Below are positions 24,480-32,680 of a DNA stretch of 32,682 nt, in pieces. The position numbers and the translations under genes were made by a program. This DNA comes from Pseudomonadales bacterium (lineage in GTDB: Bacteria; Pseudomonadota; Gammaproteobacteria; Pseudomonadales; Azotimanducaceae), in assembly GCA_021295895.1 (NCBI GenBank), contig JAGWBM010000016.1:1-32682 (forward strand), in the 5' to 3' direction. Below the pieces are notes generated by a model. It was not told the DNA's origin, made no database searches, and was given only the letters and a program-made list of their open reading frames with translations. The stretch's first letter is position 1; every line of letters starts with the position of its first letter.

Positions 24480-25393
24480 CTAGAACGTCGCGATCGCGTT
24501 AATCGCCGAACCCGTGCCGTTCGGTACCCGTATGGGCGCCGCGGTGAGCAGGAACGTCCAGCGTTTGCGTTCGGCTGCGGCTTCGGACACTTTCGTTAGG
24601 TCCATAACGTCCAGCACCGGCATGCCGAGGGCGGTCAGTACCAGCGTATGGACCGGCGCCCCCGAGTTCGGCACTCCCGAGGGGTAGACGTCAAGGCCGC
24701 CATCGGTACCGACCACGGCAACGTCCCGCGCTTTGAACCAAGGCACGGTGGACGCGTGGAAGCCCGGGTAGCCGCCTTCCCAGGTCCCCTCCTTGGCGCG
24801 GCGCACCCAGCGCCCGGTATGGAGCAGCACCGCATCGCCCGCGCCAACCTCGAACCCGGCTTCCTTCTCCCAAGCTTCGAGATCCGCGACCATCACCGGT
24901 TCGCCGGCGTCCAGCCACGCCTTGCCCTTGAGGCGGGGAATGTCCATCAACACGCCGCGCGTGAAAATCCCGTTGGCGATGTTGGTGACAGCCAGGTTCT
25001 TGCACCCTTGTGCCGTCGGACAGGTGGCACAAGGCATCGATGTGGGAGTGGGCGAAGCCGTGGAACATCAGGCTCCAGGAATCTGTTGCCCAACCGCCGG
25101 CCCGTTCCGGTGTCGCCATCATCCGGTGCTCGAAGGGCGAGGTGTTGTCGGCCGCTCGCTCCGTCAGCAACGGATGCGCCATGGAAATCGACACGCCTTC
25201 GATGACGAGTTTGGCCGCGGCCACGCGCACGGCGGGGGTGATGAGGTTGGCGACCGGCGTTCGAGAGTTCACTCGCCCAAGCGTCGATCGTCGCTCCCGT
25301 GATCGGCGCCTCTTTCTCTTCCGCGTACACGATCTGCAATGCGATCACGACCGCCGCGACGGTGGCGATGATTCGTCCAGCAAGCTTGTTCAT
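24480..25393 (-). pseudogene. Cyclase-family (KynB-like) metal-dependent hydrolase, broken by two lesions
   Basis: Segment 1 from ATG 25393 gives a signal peptide and 'GATIDAWASELSN'. Near 25255 the match moves to a second frame: 'PVANLITPAVRVAAAKLVIEGVSISMAHPLLTERAADNTSPFEHRMMATPE...WSLMFHGFAHSHIDALCHL', containing the metal-binding HxxxHxDxxxH block. Near 25020 it moves to a third frame: 'AQGCKNLAVTNIANGIFTRGVLMDIPRLKG...GDAVLLHTGRW...HTLVLTALGMPVLD...LLTAAPIRVPNGTGSAINAIATF'. Each junction also lacks about 8-18 codons found in relatives (around WGPDDQLG, and the loop after DALCH). With both junctions changing frame, no intact enzyme can be made. The 3' end lies 5 nt from the palindromic repeat. 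Confidence 0.8.
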
Positions 25394-25471
25394 TGCCAGC
25401 CCCCGGTTGTCAACGAATGAACGACTCTACCAAGGAAGGAGCCCATTGCCAGCGCTCGCCGAACGCTCCCG

Positions 25472-25532
25472 CGTAGGGGCGACCCCACCGCGTCGTTCCG
25501 TCACCACGGGACGCCGCGATGGCGTCCCCTAC
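25472..25532 (+). repeat. Variant paired-palindrome repeat, copy 2 (61 bp)
   Basis: It begins CGTAGGGGCGACCCCACC and ends GGCGTCCCCTAC, the same outer inverted ends as the other copies, but the inner arms are shorter and different (GACGCCGCGATGGCGTC forms the right hairpin). Its right end supplies the stop codon of the small membrane protein on the minus strand. Confidence 0.7.
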
Positions 25533-25777
25533 AGGAACAGCCTCAGGTACTCGATGAATCCGACGCCGTACCGTTCCCGGTACGTGAACCAAGTGAGCAC
25601 CGCCACGCCGAAGCAGGCTAGGAACGAAATCGCGAGCACCGCAACCACGGCAATGAGGCCCTCACTCTTCAACAACGCCCCAAAGCCGAATCGGCGCTTC
25701 GCATTCGCTTTGCGCCGCCCCGGGCGCAGGATCCGGTGTCCGACGGTCGAACGCTTATTGGTGCTCCGCGTTTGCAC
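25529..25777 (-). CDS. Small one-TM membrane protein downstream of xylA
   Basis: 82 residues from a GTG at 25777, 13 nt after the xylA stop, with AAGGCG about 9 nt upstream. The N-terminal half is very basic (NKRSTVGHRILRPGRRKANAKRRFGFG), followed by one strong transmembrane helix (GLIAVVAVLAISFLACFGVAVLTWF) and a short tail 'YRERYGVGFIEYLRLFL'. By the positive-inside rule the N-terminus is cytoplasmic. No family was recognised. The stop codon falls within the palindromic repeat, so the end may have been set by that insertion. It might be a small subunit tied to xylose uptake, but only position supports this. Confidence 0.5.
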   Translation of the reverse strand: MQTRSTNKRSTVGHRILRPGRRKANAKRRFGFGALLKSEGLIAVVAVLAISFLACFGVAVLTWFTYRERYGVGFIEYLRLFL

Positions 25778-25790
25778 TGTATCGAACGCC

Positions 25791-27107
25791 TTAGCGCACG
25801 AACCGCGAGACGACGTTCTCGAGAAACTCCTGACGACCGCTGGTGGGAGACAGGTCGAGATTCATCGTGTGGACATGGCCCGCCAGGCTGGCGAAGTCCA
25901 TCTCGCCGTTCAGGATGCGTTGTCCGAATTCACCGTCCCATCCCGAATAGCGGTTCGCGACGTGCTTGGCCAGTTCGCCGGATTGGATCAACACAGCGGC
26001 GTTCAACAAGCCCCGCGCCAAGGTGTCCATGCCGCCGATATGGCCGTAGAAGAGATCCTCCCGGGCCACGCTCTGCCGGCGTAGCTTGGCGTCGAAATTG
26101 AACCCGCCGCTCCCGAGGCCACCTGCGCGCATTATCTCGTACAGCACCAAGGTCGCTTCCTCGACGCTGTTCGGGTACTGGTCGGTGTCCCAGCCGTTCT
26201 GGGGATCGCCCCGGTTGGCGTCGATGCTCCCGAAGATGCCGTGCGCGATGGCGTAGGTCACTTCGTGCTGGAAGGTGTGGCCGGCGAGCGTCGCGTGGTT
26301 GCCCTCGATGTTGAGCTTGAACTCGCCGTCTAGGCCGTACTTCTGCAGGAAGGCGTAGCAGGCCGCACTGTCGTAGTCGTATTGATGCTTGGTCGGCTCG
26401 CAGGGTTTGGGTTCGATGAGTAGCGTGCCCCGGAACCCGATGTTGTGCTTGTGCTCAACCACCAGTTGCATGAAGCGGCCGAGTTGGTCGGACTCGCGCT
26501 TGAGGTCCGTGTTCAACAGCGTGTCGTAGCCTTCGCGCCCGCCCCAGAGCACGTAGTTCTCCCCGCCCAACTGGTGGGTGAGTTCGAGGACGGTCTTCAC
26601 CTGGGCCGCGGCATGGGCGAACACTTCCGGGTTCGGGTTGGTGGCAGCGCCTGCTGCGTAACGGGGGTGGCCGAAAAGGTTGGCGGTTCCCCACAGGAGC
26701 TTCACGCCGGTCTGCTCCATTTCACGCGCCATGTCCTCACCGATGGCGAGCAGGTTTCGCTCCGACTCGGCGAGGGTTGCCCCCTCGGGCGCCACATCGC
26801 GGTCGTGAAAGCAGAAGTAGGGTGCCGTGAGCTTCGCGATGAACTCGAAACCGGCGGCTAGTTTTTCCCGGGCCGCACCCATCGGATCCGCACTGCCGTT
26901 CGCCCAAGGCCGGTCCCAAGCCCCCGCCCCGAACACGTCGGAACCGGGGGCGTCGAAGGAATGCCAGTAGCAGACCGCGAAGCGCAGGTGCTCCTTCATC
27001 GTCTTGCCCAGCACCTGGGCATTGGCATCGTAGTAGCGAAACGCCAAGGGGTCCGTGGACTCCGGCCCCTGATAGCGAATGGTGTCAACATCCGCAAAAA
27101 AGCTCAT
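25791..27107 (-). CDS. xylA: Xylose isomerase
   Basis: 438 residues from ATG 27107, which has GGGAG at 9 nt spacing; the in-frame ATG at 27116 directly abuts that site and is less likely. Family blocks: '[17 protein letters not shown]' with catalytic His49 and Asp52, '[28 protein letters not shown]', '[17 protein letters not shown]', '[17 protein letters not shown]' with metal-binding Glu and Lys, '[17 protein letters not shown]', '[18 protein letters not shown]' and '[13 protein letters not shown]'. It is the long class II form. It interconverts D-xylose and D-xylulose in the cytoplasm using two divalent metals. It forms an operon with xylB upstream; no xylose regulator or transporter is in the window. 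Confidence 0.96.
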   Translation of the reverse strand: MSFFADVDTIRYQGPESTDPLAFRYYDANAQVLGKTMKEHLRFAVCYWHSFDAPGSDVFGAGAWDRPWANGSADPMGAAREKLAAGFEFIAKLTAPYFCFHDRDVAPEGATLAESERNLLAIGEDMAREMEQTGVKLLWGTANLFGHPRYAAGAATNPNPEVFAHAAAQVKTVLELTHQLGGENYVLWGGREGYDTLLNTDLKRESDQLGRFMQLVVEHKHNIGFRGTLLIEPKPCEPTKHQYDYDSAACYAFLQKYGLDGEFKLNIEGNHATLAGHTFQHEVTYAIAHGIFGSIDANRGDPQNGWDTDQYPNSVEEATLVLYEIMRAGGLGSGGFNFDAKLRRQSVAREDLFYGHIGGMDTLARGLLNAAVLIQSGELAKHVANRYSGWDGEFGQRILNGEMDFASLAGHVHTMNLDLSPTSGRQEFLENVVSRFVR

Positions 27108-27169
27108 ATCGCCCATCTCCCCCGTGTTCCGGCACTCCGGATTATGGCCCTTTGGCGCGCCTCGTGCGG

Positions 27170-28624
27170 TCAGGCGATGTGAAGCGCCGGGAAACGGTCC
27201 TTGAGATCCTCGTAGAGGGCCCGATAGGTCGCGAAACGCGCTGCGGAGCGCTCGGTCTCCTCGGGCGACGCCGCCACCGTTTCGACTACCGGGGCCTGCG
27301 GGCAGACCTCGGCCGGATCACCGCCCCGGTGGCCTAGGGCGGCCAGCCGTGCGGCACCCAAAGCGGGTCCAACCGCCGCGTCTTCGCGGTAGGTCAGGGG
27401 TCGGCCCAAGGCGGCCGACAATATGCGGCCCCAATAGACGCTCCGCGCGCCACCGCCGATCACACTGACCTCGCCGATGTTCGCCCCCGCCTCCTCGAGC
27501 ACCCGCTGACCGTCGGCCAGCGCAAAGGCGACGCCTTCGAGTACGGCATGGGCCAGTTGCGCGCGGTCGACATCGTGGTCGAGTCCCACGAACGCGCCCA
27601 GCGCATTGGCGTCGTTGTGCGGAGTGCGCTCACCCGACAGATAGGGCAGGAAGTAGACGCTCCGGGGGCCCGTGCCCGAGGACTCGACTTCGTCGATGAG
27701 GGCTGCTTCGGAGTCCGCACCCGTGAGGCCCGTCACCCACGTCAGCGCGCTGGCGGCGGACAGGATCACGGACATCTGGTGCCACATGCCGGGAAGCGCG
27801 TGGCAGAAAGCGTGAACGCCGCCCATTGGATTGGGTCGATAGGTCGAGTCCGGCACGAAGTACACGCCCGACGTGCCGAGAGACAGGAAACTCACGCCCT
27901 CCACCACGGCGCCGGCACCAACCGCGCCCGCAGCCTGATCTCCGGCCCCGCCGACGACGGGCACCCGCTTCAATCTCCAGCCATCGGCGACTTCTGAGCG
28001 CAATTCCCCCGCGATCTCCGATCCCTCGACCAGTCGCGGCATATGCGAGAGGGAAAGTCCCGTGGCGGCGAGCATCCGCTCCGAATAACACCGTCCGCCC
28101 ACGTCGAGCATAAGCGTTCCCGCTGCATCGGACATGTCGCTCGCAAACTCGCCCGTCATGCGGTAGCGCAGATAGTCCTTGGGCAGGAGAACGGTACGGG
28201 TCCGCGCAAAGATCTCCGGTTCGTGTCGGCCTACCCAAAGCAGCTTCGGTGCCGTGAAGCCCGGCATCGCGCGGTTGCCCGTCAACGCCGCCACATCGAC
28301 CGCGTCTTCGAGTTCCGAGCACTCCGCCTGCGAGCGACCGTCGTTCCAGAGAATCGCGTTGCGTAGGACCGACCCGCGGTCGTCCAACAGAACGGCACCG
28401 TGCATTTGTCCGGAAAGGCCGATGGCGTCGACGCCCGGCGCGAAATCCTTCAACTGCCGAACGGCAGCGTCGGTTGCCTGCCACCAGTCTTCCGGCGACT
28501 GTTCGCTCATCCGGGGTCCGGGCCTCGAAACCTCCAGGCTCGCGCTGGCTTCGGCGACAACCTCGCCGTTGTCGACGATCACCGCCTTGACGGCGGACGT
28601 ACCGAGATCAATGCCGAGGTACAT
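27170..28624 (-). CDS. xylB: Xylulokinase
   Basis: 484 residues of FGGY kinase type. The N-terminal phosphate loop is '[17 protein letters not shown]'. '[30 protein letters not shown]' is the xylulokinase substrate block. '[16 protein letters not shown]' includes the catalytic Asp. The C-terminal ATP-binding part has '[21 protein letters not shown]' and '[25 protein letters not shown]'. It phosphorylates D-xylulose for the pentose phosphate pathway. The gene starts 48 nt after dsbA and is followed by xylA, so it may share transcription with the cytochrome/dsbA pair. No clear ribosome site precedes the ATG. Confidence 0.96.
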   Translation of the reverse strand: MYLGIDLGTSAVKAVIVDNGEVVAEASASLEVSRPGPRMSEQSPEDWWQATDAAVRQLKDFAPGVDAIGLSGQMHGAVLLDDRGSVLRNAILWNDGRSQAECSELEDAVDVAALTGNRAMPGFTAPKLLWVGRHEPEIFARTRTVLLPKDYLRYRMTGEFASDMSDAAGTLMLDVGGRCYSERMLAATGLSLSHMPRLVEGSEIAGELRSEVADGWRLKRVPVVGGAGDQAAGAVGAGAVVEGVSFLSLGTSGVYFVPDSTYRPNPMGGVHAFCHALPGMWHQMSVILSAASALTWVTGLTGADSEAALIDEVESSGTGPRSVYFLPYLSGERTPHNDANALGAFVGLDHDVDRAQLAHAVLEGVAFALADGQRVLEEAGANIGEVSVIGGGARSVYWGRILSAALGRPLTYREDAAVGPALGAARLAALGHRGGDPAEVCPQAPVVETVAASPEETERSAARFATYRALYEDLKDRFPALHIA

Positions 28625-28672
28625 GGTTCGCGTCGACGTGCTTCGACGCGGCGTGCTAGCCCGTCGTCGAGT

Positions 28673-29353
28673 TCAAGGCGTTGCCGGAGCCGGCTGCTCT
28701 GTGACGCCGCCTTCGCCGGCCTGGCTTTCCCGCTCCGCGCGCACCTTGGCGATCAGGTGGTTGACCACCAGGAGCATGCCCTCGGCGCTTCCCGCCGAGA
28801 CCGTATCCACGAGGTAGTGGCCGTCGACGATGATCGTGGGGGTTCCCTGCACCCGGTACAGGCGTGTTTGCGCATCGGCCTGGCGGACCCGGGTGTTGAT
28901 TGCGAACGAATCGAACGTGCGCGTGAACTCTTCTTCGTCGACGCCCCCCTGGGTGACGAACATTCGACGGATCAGTTGCGGCCGGGTCATGTCGAGGCCG
29001 TAGTCGTGGATATTCTCGAACATCGGCATATGCACTTGCGCGAGGATGTCCATCTGCTGCGCGGTGTAGAAGGCTTGGGCCAGGGTTCTCAGGTTCCGCG
29101 TGGCCATTGGCACTCGATGGAAATCGACGTCGTCGCCTTGGGCCAGCACCCACGCGTTCAGGATGGGCTCAAGCTGATAGCAGTGGATGCAACCGTAGGA
29201 GAACACCTCCACGACTTCAATCTTCCCGGGATCCCGGGTCTCAACGGGAACCGGCAGTTTGAAGTAGTCCCTGCGCTCCTGGAATTCCTGGGCGGGGACG
29301 GCAACCGTCATGGCCAGGGCGATAGCAGCGAGAGTTCGGACCACAAGCTTCAT
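28673..29353 (-). CDS. dsbA: Thiol:disulfide interchange protein DsbA
   Basis: 226 residues from ATG 29353 with GAAGGCAG upstream. The signal peptide is KLVVRTLAAIALAMTVAVPAQ, so the protein acts in the periplasm. The thioredoxin-fold active site is 'VFSYGCIHCYQLEP' with Cys55-Ile-His-Cys58; the common DsbA site is CPHC, so Pro is replaced by Ile here. The cis-Pro loop 'VQGTPTIIVDG' is intact. A Glu/Pro-rich tail ends the chain. It introduces disulfides into exported proteins. It follows cytochrome c4 by 49 nt, the conserved gammaproteobacterial order. Confidence 0.9.
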   Translation of the reverse strand: MKLVVRTLAAIALAMTVAVPAQEFQERRDYFKLPVPVETRDPGKIEVVEVFSYGCIHCYQLEPILNAWVLAQGDDVDFHRVPMATRNLRTLAQAFYTAQQMDILAQVHMPMFENIHDYGLDMTRPQLIRRMFVTQGGVDEEEFTRTFDSFAINTRVRQADAQTRLYRVQGTPTIIVDGHYLVDTVSAGSAEGMLLVVNHLIAKVRAERESQAGEGGVTEQPAPATP

Positions 29354-29402
29354 GGATCTGCCTTCGCGGACGACGAGCCGCATTAGACCGCGCCGCAATC
29401 GG

Positions 29403-30053
29403 TCAGTGCAATCCCAATACGTAGTTGGCGACGGCCGCGATCTCGGTGTCAGTCAAATTGGCCACCGTGTGGCGCATCATGCCCTCGAAGTCACCCGCGT
29501 CCGTCGTGCGCTGACCCTCGCGATAGGCTTTTAGCTGCTCGACCACGTATTCCGCGGTCTGACCCGAGAGGCCCGGGAAACCGGCCAAGGCGTTGCCGCT
29601 ACCGTCCGGTGCGTGACACGCCGTGCATGCCGCGACCTGCTTGGCGACGATGCCGCCCCGGTAGATTGCCTCGCCGAGTTCGATGCCGTCCGGCGACGCC
29701 TGGCCAACCCTGCCCGTCTGGCTGGCGTAGAACGCCGCCATGTCCCGAAGATCCTGGTCGGTCATGTTGTCCAACTGACCGAGCATGTCTCCGGGATCCC
29801 GGTTCCCGTCGCGCATGAGTTGCATTTGGCGGAACAGGTAGCGCGCGCTCTGGCCGGCGATATGGGGATAGCCGGCCATAAGGGAGTTGCCATCTTCGCC
29901 GTGGCAGGCAATACAGGTTTTCGAAGCGAGCACGCGGCCCGCAGCGGCGTCGCCGGGGCGCGATTCATCCTCGCCCTCGGCTGCCGACGCACTCGCCACA
30001 CCTACAACCGCGCACAGTGCGCCAATCCCAATGATCGTTAGCGATCTCACCAT
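29403..30053 (-). CDS. Diheme cytochrome c4
   Basis: 216 residues with a signal peptide (SLTIIGIGALCAVVGVASASA). Two class I cytochrome c domains repeat one another: haem sites CIACH (47-51) and CTACH (143-147). Axial Met candidates are in 'LDNMTDQDLRDMAAFYASQ' and 'FEGMMRHTVANLTDTEIAAVANYVLGL'. 'YPHIAGQSARYLFRQMQ' and 'FPGLSGQTAEYVVEQLK' are the matching motifs of each half. It carries electrons in the periplasm to terminal oxidases. It is divergent from engB with 99 nt between the start codons and precedes dsbA. Confidence 0.93.
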   Translation of the reverse strand: MVRSLTIIGIGALCAVVGVASASAAEGEDESRPGDAAAGRVLASKTCIACHGEDGNSLMAGYPHIAGQSARYLFRQMQLMRDGNRDPGDMLGQLDNMTDQDLRDMAAFYASQTGRVGQASPDGIELGEAIYRGGIVAKQVAACTACHAPDGSGNALAGFPGLSGQTAEYVVEQLKAYREGQRTTDAGDFEGMMRHTVANLTDTEIAAVANYVLGLH

Positions 30054-30152
30054 GACCCCACGAAAGTTCTCGAAAACAACGCCGCCGGCGGCGCAATTCG
30101 CCCCCGGGGCCGCTAGACTCCGCCTTCCCGAGCGGCGGGATTATATAGCACC

Positions 30153-30776
30153 GTGTCCGACGATGGACTGCCCACGGCACCCGCGCCCCGCGCGCTGGCA
30201 AGCGAGTTCCTGACCAGCGCCGACCGGCTCGAAGCCTGTCCCCGGGACGATGTTCCGGAAGTGGCATTCGCCGGGCGCTCCAACGCGGGCAAGTCGAGTA
30301 CCTTGAACCGCCTGACTGGCCGCCGGCAACTCGCCCGGGTGAGCAAGACGCCGGGCCGCACACAGCTAATCAACTTCTTCACGGTCAACGAAGGTGGAAG
30401 GTTGGTGGACCTTCCCGGCTACGGCTACGCCCGCGCGGCCAAGTCGCGCCAGCAGGCATGGGGTCACGCCGTTGACGAGTACTTGAACCACCGCGCCAAT
30501 CTGACCTGCGTTGTCCTCGTAATGGACGCCCGCCATACGCTCAAGCCCTTCGACCGGCAGATGATCGACTGGAGCGCCGACCGGTCCATGCCTCTCCTCG
30601 TCCTGCTCAACAAGGCGGACAAGCTGAAACGCGGCGAACGGACGAAGGTGCGCCGCTCCGTCGAATCCGAAGTGCCGCCAGGCACCCGGACATTGCTGTT
30701 CTCGGCGACAAACGGAATGGGTGCTGCCGAAGCCATTGCGGCGGTTCGGGAGCAACTGGGAGGGGAGTCGGGCTAG
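30153..30776 (+). CDS. engB: Ribosome biogenesis GTPase EngB (YihA/YsxC)
   Basis: 207 residues from a GTG at 30153. GTPase motifs: G1 'GRSNAGKSS' (41-49), G2 'TPGRT', G3 'DLPGYGYA' (86-93), G4 'NKADK' and G5 'SAT'. This is the complete EngB pattern. The protein helps assemble the large ribosomal subunit. A TATATA at 30142-30147 lies only a few bases before the start, so it is either a -10 box for a leaderless transcript or chance; no good -35 fits. The divergent order with cytochrome c4 and dsbA is known in Pseudomonas-like genomes. Confidence 0.95.
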   Translation: MSDDGLPTAPAPRALASEFLTSADRLEACPRDDVPEVAFAGRSNAGKSSTLNRLTGRRQLARVSKTPGRTQLINFFTVNEGGRLVDLPGYGYARAAKSRQQAWGHAVDEYLNHRANLTCVVLVMDARHTLKPFDRQMIDWSADRSMPLLVLLNKADKLKRGERTKVRRSVESEVPPGTRTLLFSATNGMGAAEAIAAVREQLGGESG

Positions 30777-31039
30777 CGACGCAGCATGGCCCGCCCGGGT
30801 GCGCTGTCGATCTAGGCGCGGCGTGCCGCCGAAGCCTTCGCCACGGTACGGGCTCAGCTGAATCGCGGGCATTCCGAGCAGAACGGCGCCGGTGAGCTAG
30901 TGTGCCGCGTCACAAATAGGTTTATGTTTGGAGGGATTGGTGTTCGTGTCGCAACTGACGTCTACGGTTATGACTTTTCGTGCGCTACCCTAACCCGATC
31001 CGCCGTGCGGTAGGTTCAAGTTATTTCCGGCGCAGGACA
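30777..31039. other. 263-nt gap between engB and the ATPase gene, 3' ends facing
   Basis: There is no convincing gene. A local AT-rich patch (30910-30930) precedes GGAGGG and a 17-codon plus-strand frame from GTG 30940 to TAA 30993, which could be the start of a lost gene. GCGGC/GCCGC at about 30819-30830 is a weak hairpin without a T-tract. No tRNA or palindromic repeat copy was seen. Confidence 0.4.
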
Positions 31040-32404
31040 CTAGCGGAGTGCCTGGAGAACCATCCGCGCGTCGACGACATCGGCGTGGTCCCGCGACGGG
31101 TCCGGCGTGAACAGGAAGGACCGAATCGGCGCACCCGCGTCCGCGACGAGGGTACCGACGCGCGTCGCACCACGTCGTCCGCCCGTCGCACGCCACTTCG
31201 CTTCTCCGACGAGGATGTCCGGCCCTGCGACCGAGCGCGCCACGATGTCCAGTTCCGGATCGTTGCCCCGCCAATAACGTTGCGCCTCTCCAAGCGGCCC
31301 GAAGGCCGCGATCGCGGGAACCGCCCTGTGCAGATTCGGCACGGCCATGCGGCACAGTTCCTCCCAAGCATAGGCTTCCAGTTGTGTCCGGTGCCGTTGC
31401 CAAATCTCGAGCCGCGTTTCCCGCGGCGCCGCGGCGAGCAGCGATCGGTTGGGGGCAACGACACGAAACCAGAACCGGAGAAAGGGATCGGCAATCTGGT
31501 AGAGACTGCGTTTCCCGGACGTCGGATCGCTCCCGAAAGGAGTCTCTCGGCGGATCAAACCCATCTCGCCGAGCGTTGCCAACGGTCCAGCTAGGCTCGA
31601 CGCCTGGCGTCCCAACCGACCGGCGATTTCGCTCACCCGGTGTGCGCCGTTGCCGATCACGTCCAGAAGCGGCCGCAGCGCGGTGGCGGACGGCGTTTCG
31701 GCCTGCAGCAGCCGGTCGGGCTCGCGATGCAGAGGGCCCTTAGGATCGAGCACCAACGTGTCCACTGCCGCGCTCGACGCCGCGCCGAAGGATTCCGCGA
31801 GTTCCCAATACCTGGGCATTCCGCCCCACACGGCATACGCCGACACCAGTTCGCGAGCGGTGGCGCGCGGGAAAACCTCCGCAAGGAATCCTGGCCGCAA
31901 TGGGTGGACCGGAAACGCCTCGCCGGCTCGCCCGTAGAGCGGCGCACCGCTGTCGAGGACGGCGCTGTGCATCATGCGCGTGCTGGAACCGCACGCGACA
32001 AGGCCGACTTGACGCGTCGGCGAGTCCAGCCAGTTCTGCAATACGGCGAGGATCTCCGGCTGGGCGGCAACCAGGTACGGCAATTCGTCCACGATCAGAG
32101 GACCTCGCCATCCCAAGCTATGGGCATCGCGGTCGAGCCTGCGCAGAAGGGCTCGCCAATCGGGATACTCCACTTCGTCAAATCCCGGCAAGCGCAACGC
32201 CAACGCCGAGGCTAGGTATCGCCGCTGCAAAGCGGGCGCGGATTGATCGGCCACGGCATAGACGCCATCGTTGTGTCTGCACCACTCCGTGAGAAGCCGC
32301 GTCTTGCCGACACGACGACGACCCCAAAGTACGCCGAAGCCGCGCGGGCGCGAAATCGCGTCATTGAGACGTTGTATCTCGCCGTGCCGGTCAATGAAGT
32401 CCAC
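31040..32404 (-). CDS. Archaeal-type ATPase with DUF234 nuclease-like C-terminus
   Basis: 454 residues from a GTG at 32404. Residues 1-210 are a P-loop ATPase: Walker A 'GRRRVGKT' in 'FGVLWGRRRVGKTRLLTEW', Walker B 'GPLIVDELPYLVAA', and sensor 'LVACGSSTRMM'. 'LYGRAGEAFPVHPLRP' is the usual next block of the PF01637/DUF234 group. A winged-helix follows (~255-310: 'HRVSEIAGRLGRQASSLAGPLATLGEMGLI'). The DUF234 region (~320-454) has 'YQIADPFLRFWFRVV' and 'DPELDIVARSVAGPDILVGEAKW', an E-x-K site like PD-(D/E)xK nucleases. The biological role of this family is not established, and mobility or defence has been suspected. The gene stands alone, flanked by repeats and an AT-rich promoter. Confidence 0.85.
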   Translation of the reverse strand: MDFIDRHGEIQRLNDAISRPRGFGVLWGRRRVGKTRLLTEWCRHNDGVYAVADQSAPALQRRYLASALALRLPGFDEVEYPDWRALLRRLDRDAHSLGWRGPLIVDELPYLVAAQPEILAVLQNWLDSPTRQVGLVACGSSTRMMHSAVLDSGAPLYGRAGEAFPVHPLRPGFLAEVFPRATARELVSAYAVWGGMPRYWELAESFGAASSAAVDTLVLDPKGPLHREPDRLLQAETPSATALRPLLDVIGNGAHRVSEIAGRLGRQASSLAGPLATLGEMGLIRRETPFGSDPTSGKRSLYQIADPFLRFWFRVVAPNRSLLAAAPRETRLEIWQRHRTQLEAYAWEELCRMAVPNLHRAVPAIAAFGPLGEAQRYWRGNDPELDIVARSVAGPDILVGEAKWRATGGRRGATRVGTLVADAGAPIRSFLFTPDPSRDHADVVDARMVLQALR

Positions 32405-32411
32405 GGGAGGT

Positions 32412-32446
32412 ATTATGTGTATTCAAATTATGTCAATCAACATAAT
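32412..32446 (-). promoter_or_regulatory. AT-rich promoter with three ATTATGT half-sites before the ATPase gene
   Basis: On the minus strand, TTGATT (plus 32435-32440) and CATAAT (plus 32412-32417) are 17 nt apart. This puts the transcript start almost on the GTG at 32404, so the mRNA would be leaderless; no ribosome site is present. ATTATGT occurs directly at 32412-32418 and 32427-32433, and inverted as ACATAAT at 32440-32446. The last two form a perfect 7-6-7 palindrome. The site contrasts sharply with the GC-rich surroundings and looks like a repressor-bound promoter. Confidence 0.55.
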
Positions 32447-32479
32447 AATTGCCCGGCGCCTCTGAGCGGTATGCGAGAC

Positions 32480-32497
32480 GCGACCGCTCGCGGTCGC
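32480..32497. repeat. Isolated GC hairpin related to the repeat's right arm
   Basis: GCGACCGC-TC-GCGGTCGC is a perfect 8-bp palindrome with a 2-nt centre. It shares GCGACCGC with the right arm of the 81-bp element and may be a degenerate copy. Confidence 0.4.
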
Positions 32498-32559
32498 CAA
32501 CCGCCAGGCAACAAACGACGCGTTTGCTTCATGGAAGTTTCCACCCCGCGCCGCGGACG

Positions 32560-32576
32560 CGCGCCCTTCGGGCGCG
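32560..32576. repeat. CGCGCCC-TTC-GGGCGCG hairpin
   Basis: This is a 7-bp stem with a 3-nt loop and no following T-run, so it is not a standard terminator. It lies just before the last copy of the dispersed repeat. Confidence 0.35.
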
Positions 32577-32598
32577 TTACGTGCGGGGAACAACGTGT

Positions 32599-32680
32599 CG
32601 TAGGGGACGGGCTTGTCCCGTCCCGTTGCCAGGCAGAGCGGGTATGTCTGATGCGGGCGACCGCAAGGGTCGCCCCTACG
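32599..32680 (+). repeat. Complete paired-palindrome repeat, copy 3 (82 bp)
   Basis: The left arm (CGTAGGGGACGGGCTTGTCC...) and right arm (GGGCGACCGCAAGGGTCGCC...) are identical to copy 1, while the ~25 bases between differ partly. The outer ends CGTAGGGG/CCCCTACG are inverted. Conservation of the arms but not the spacer supports selection for the two hairpins, or recent spread with spacer decay. Confidence 0.85.

Noticed and set aside
30777-31039. tRNA or small RNA gene in the gap after engB
   Set aside because: No cloverleaf, CCA end or strong promoter/terminator pair could be found by eye.
24394-32680. CRISPR array
   Set aside because: The repeats are palindromic pairs scattered kilobases apart with no regular spacers, and no cas gene is present.
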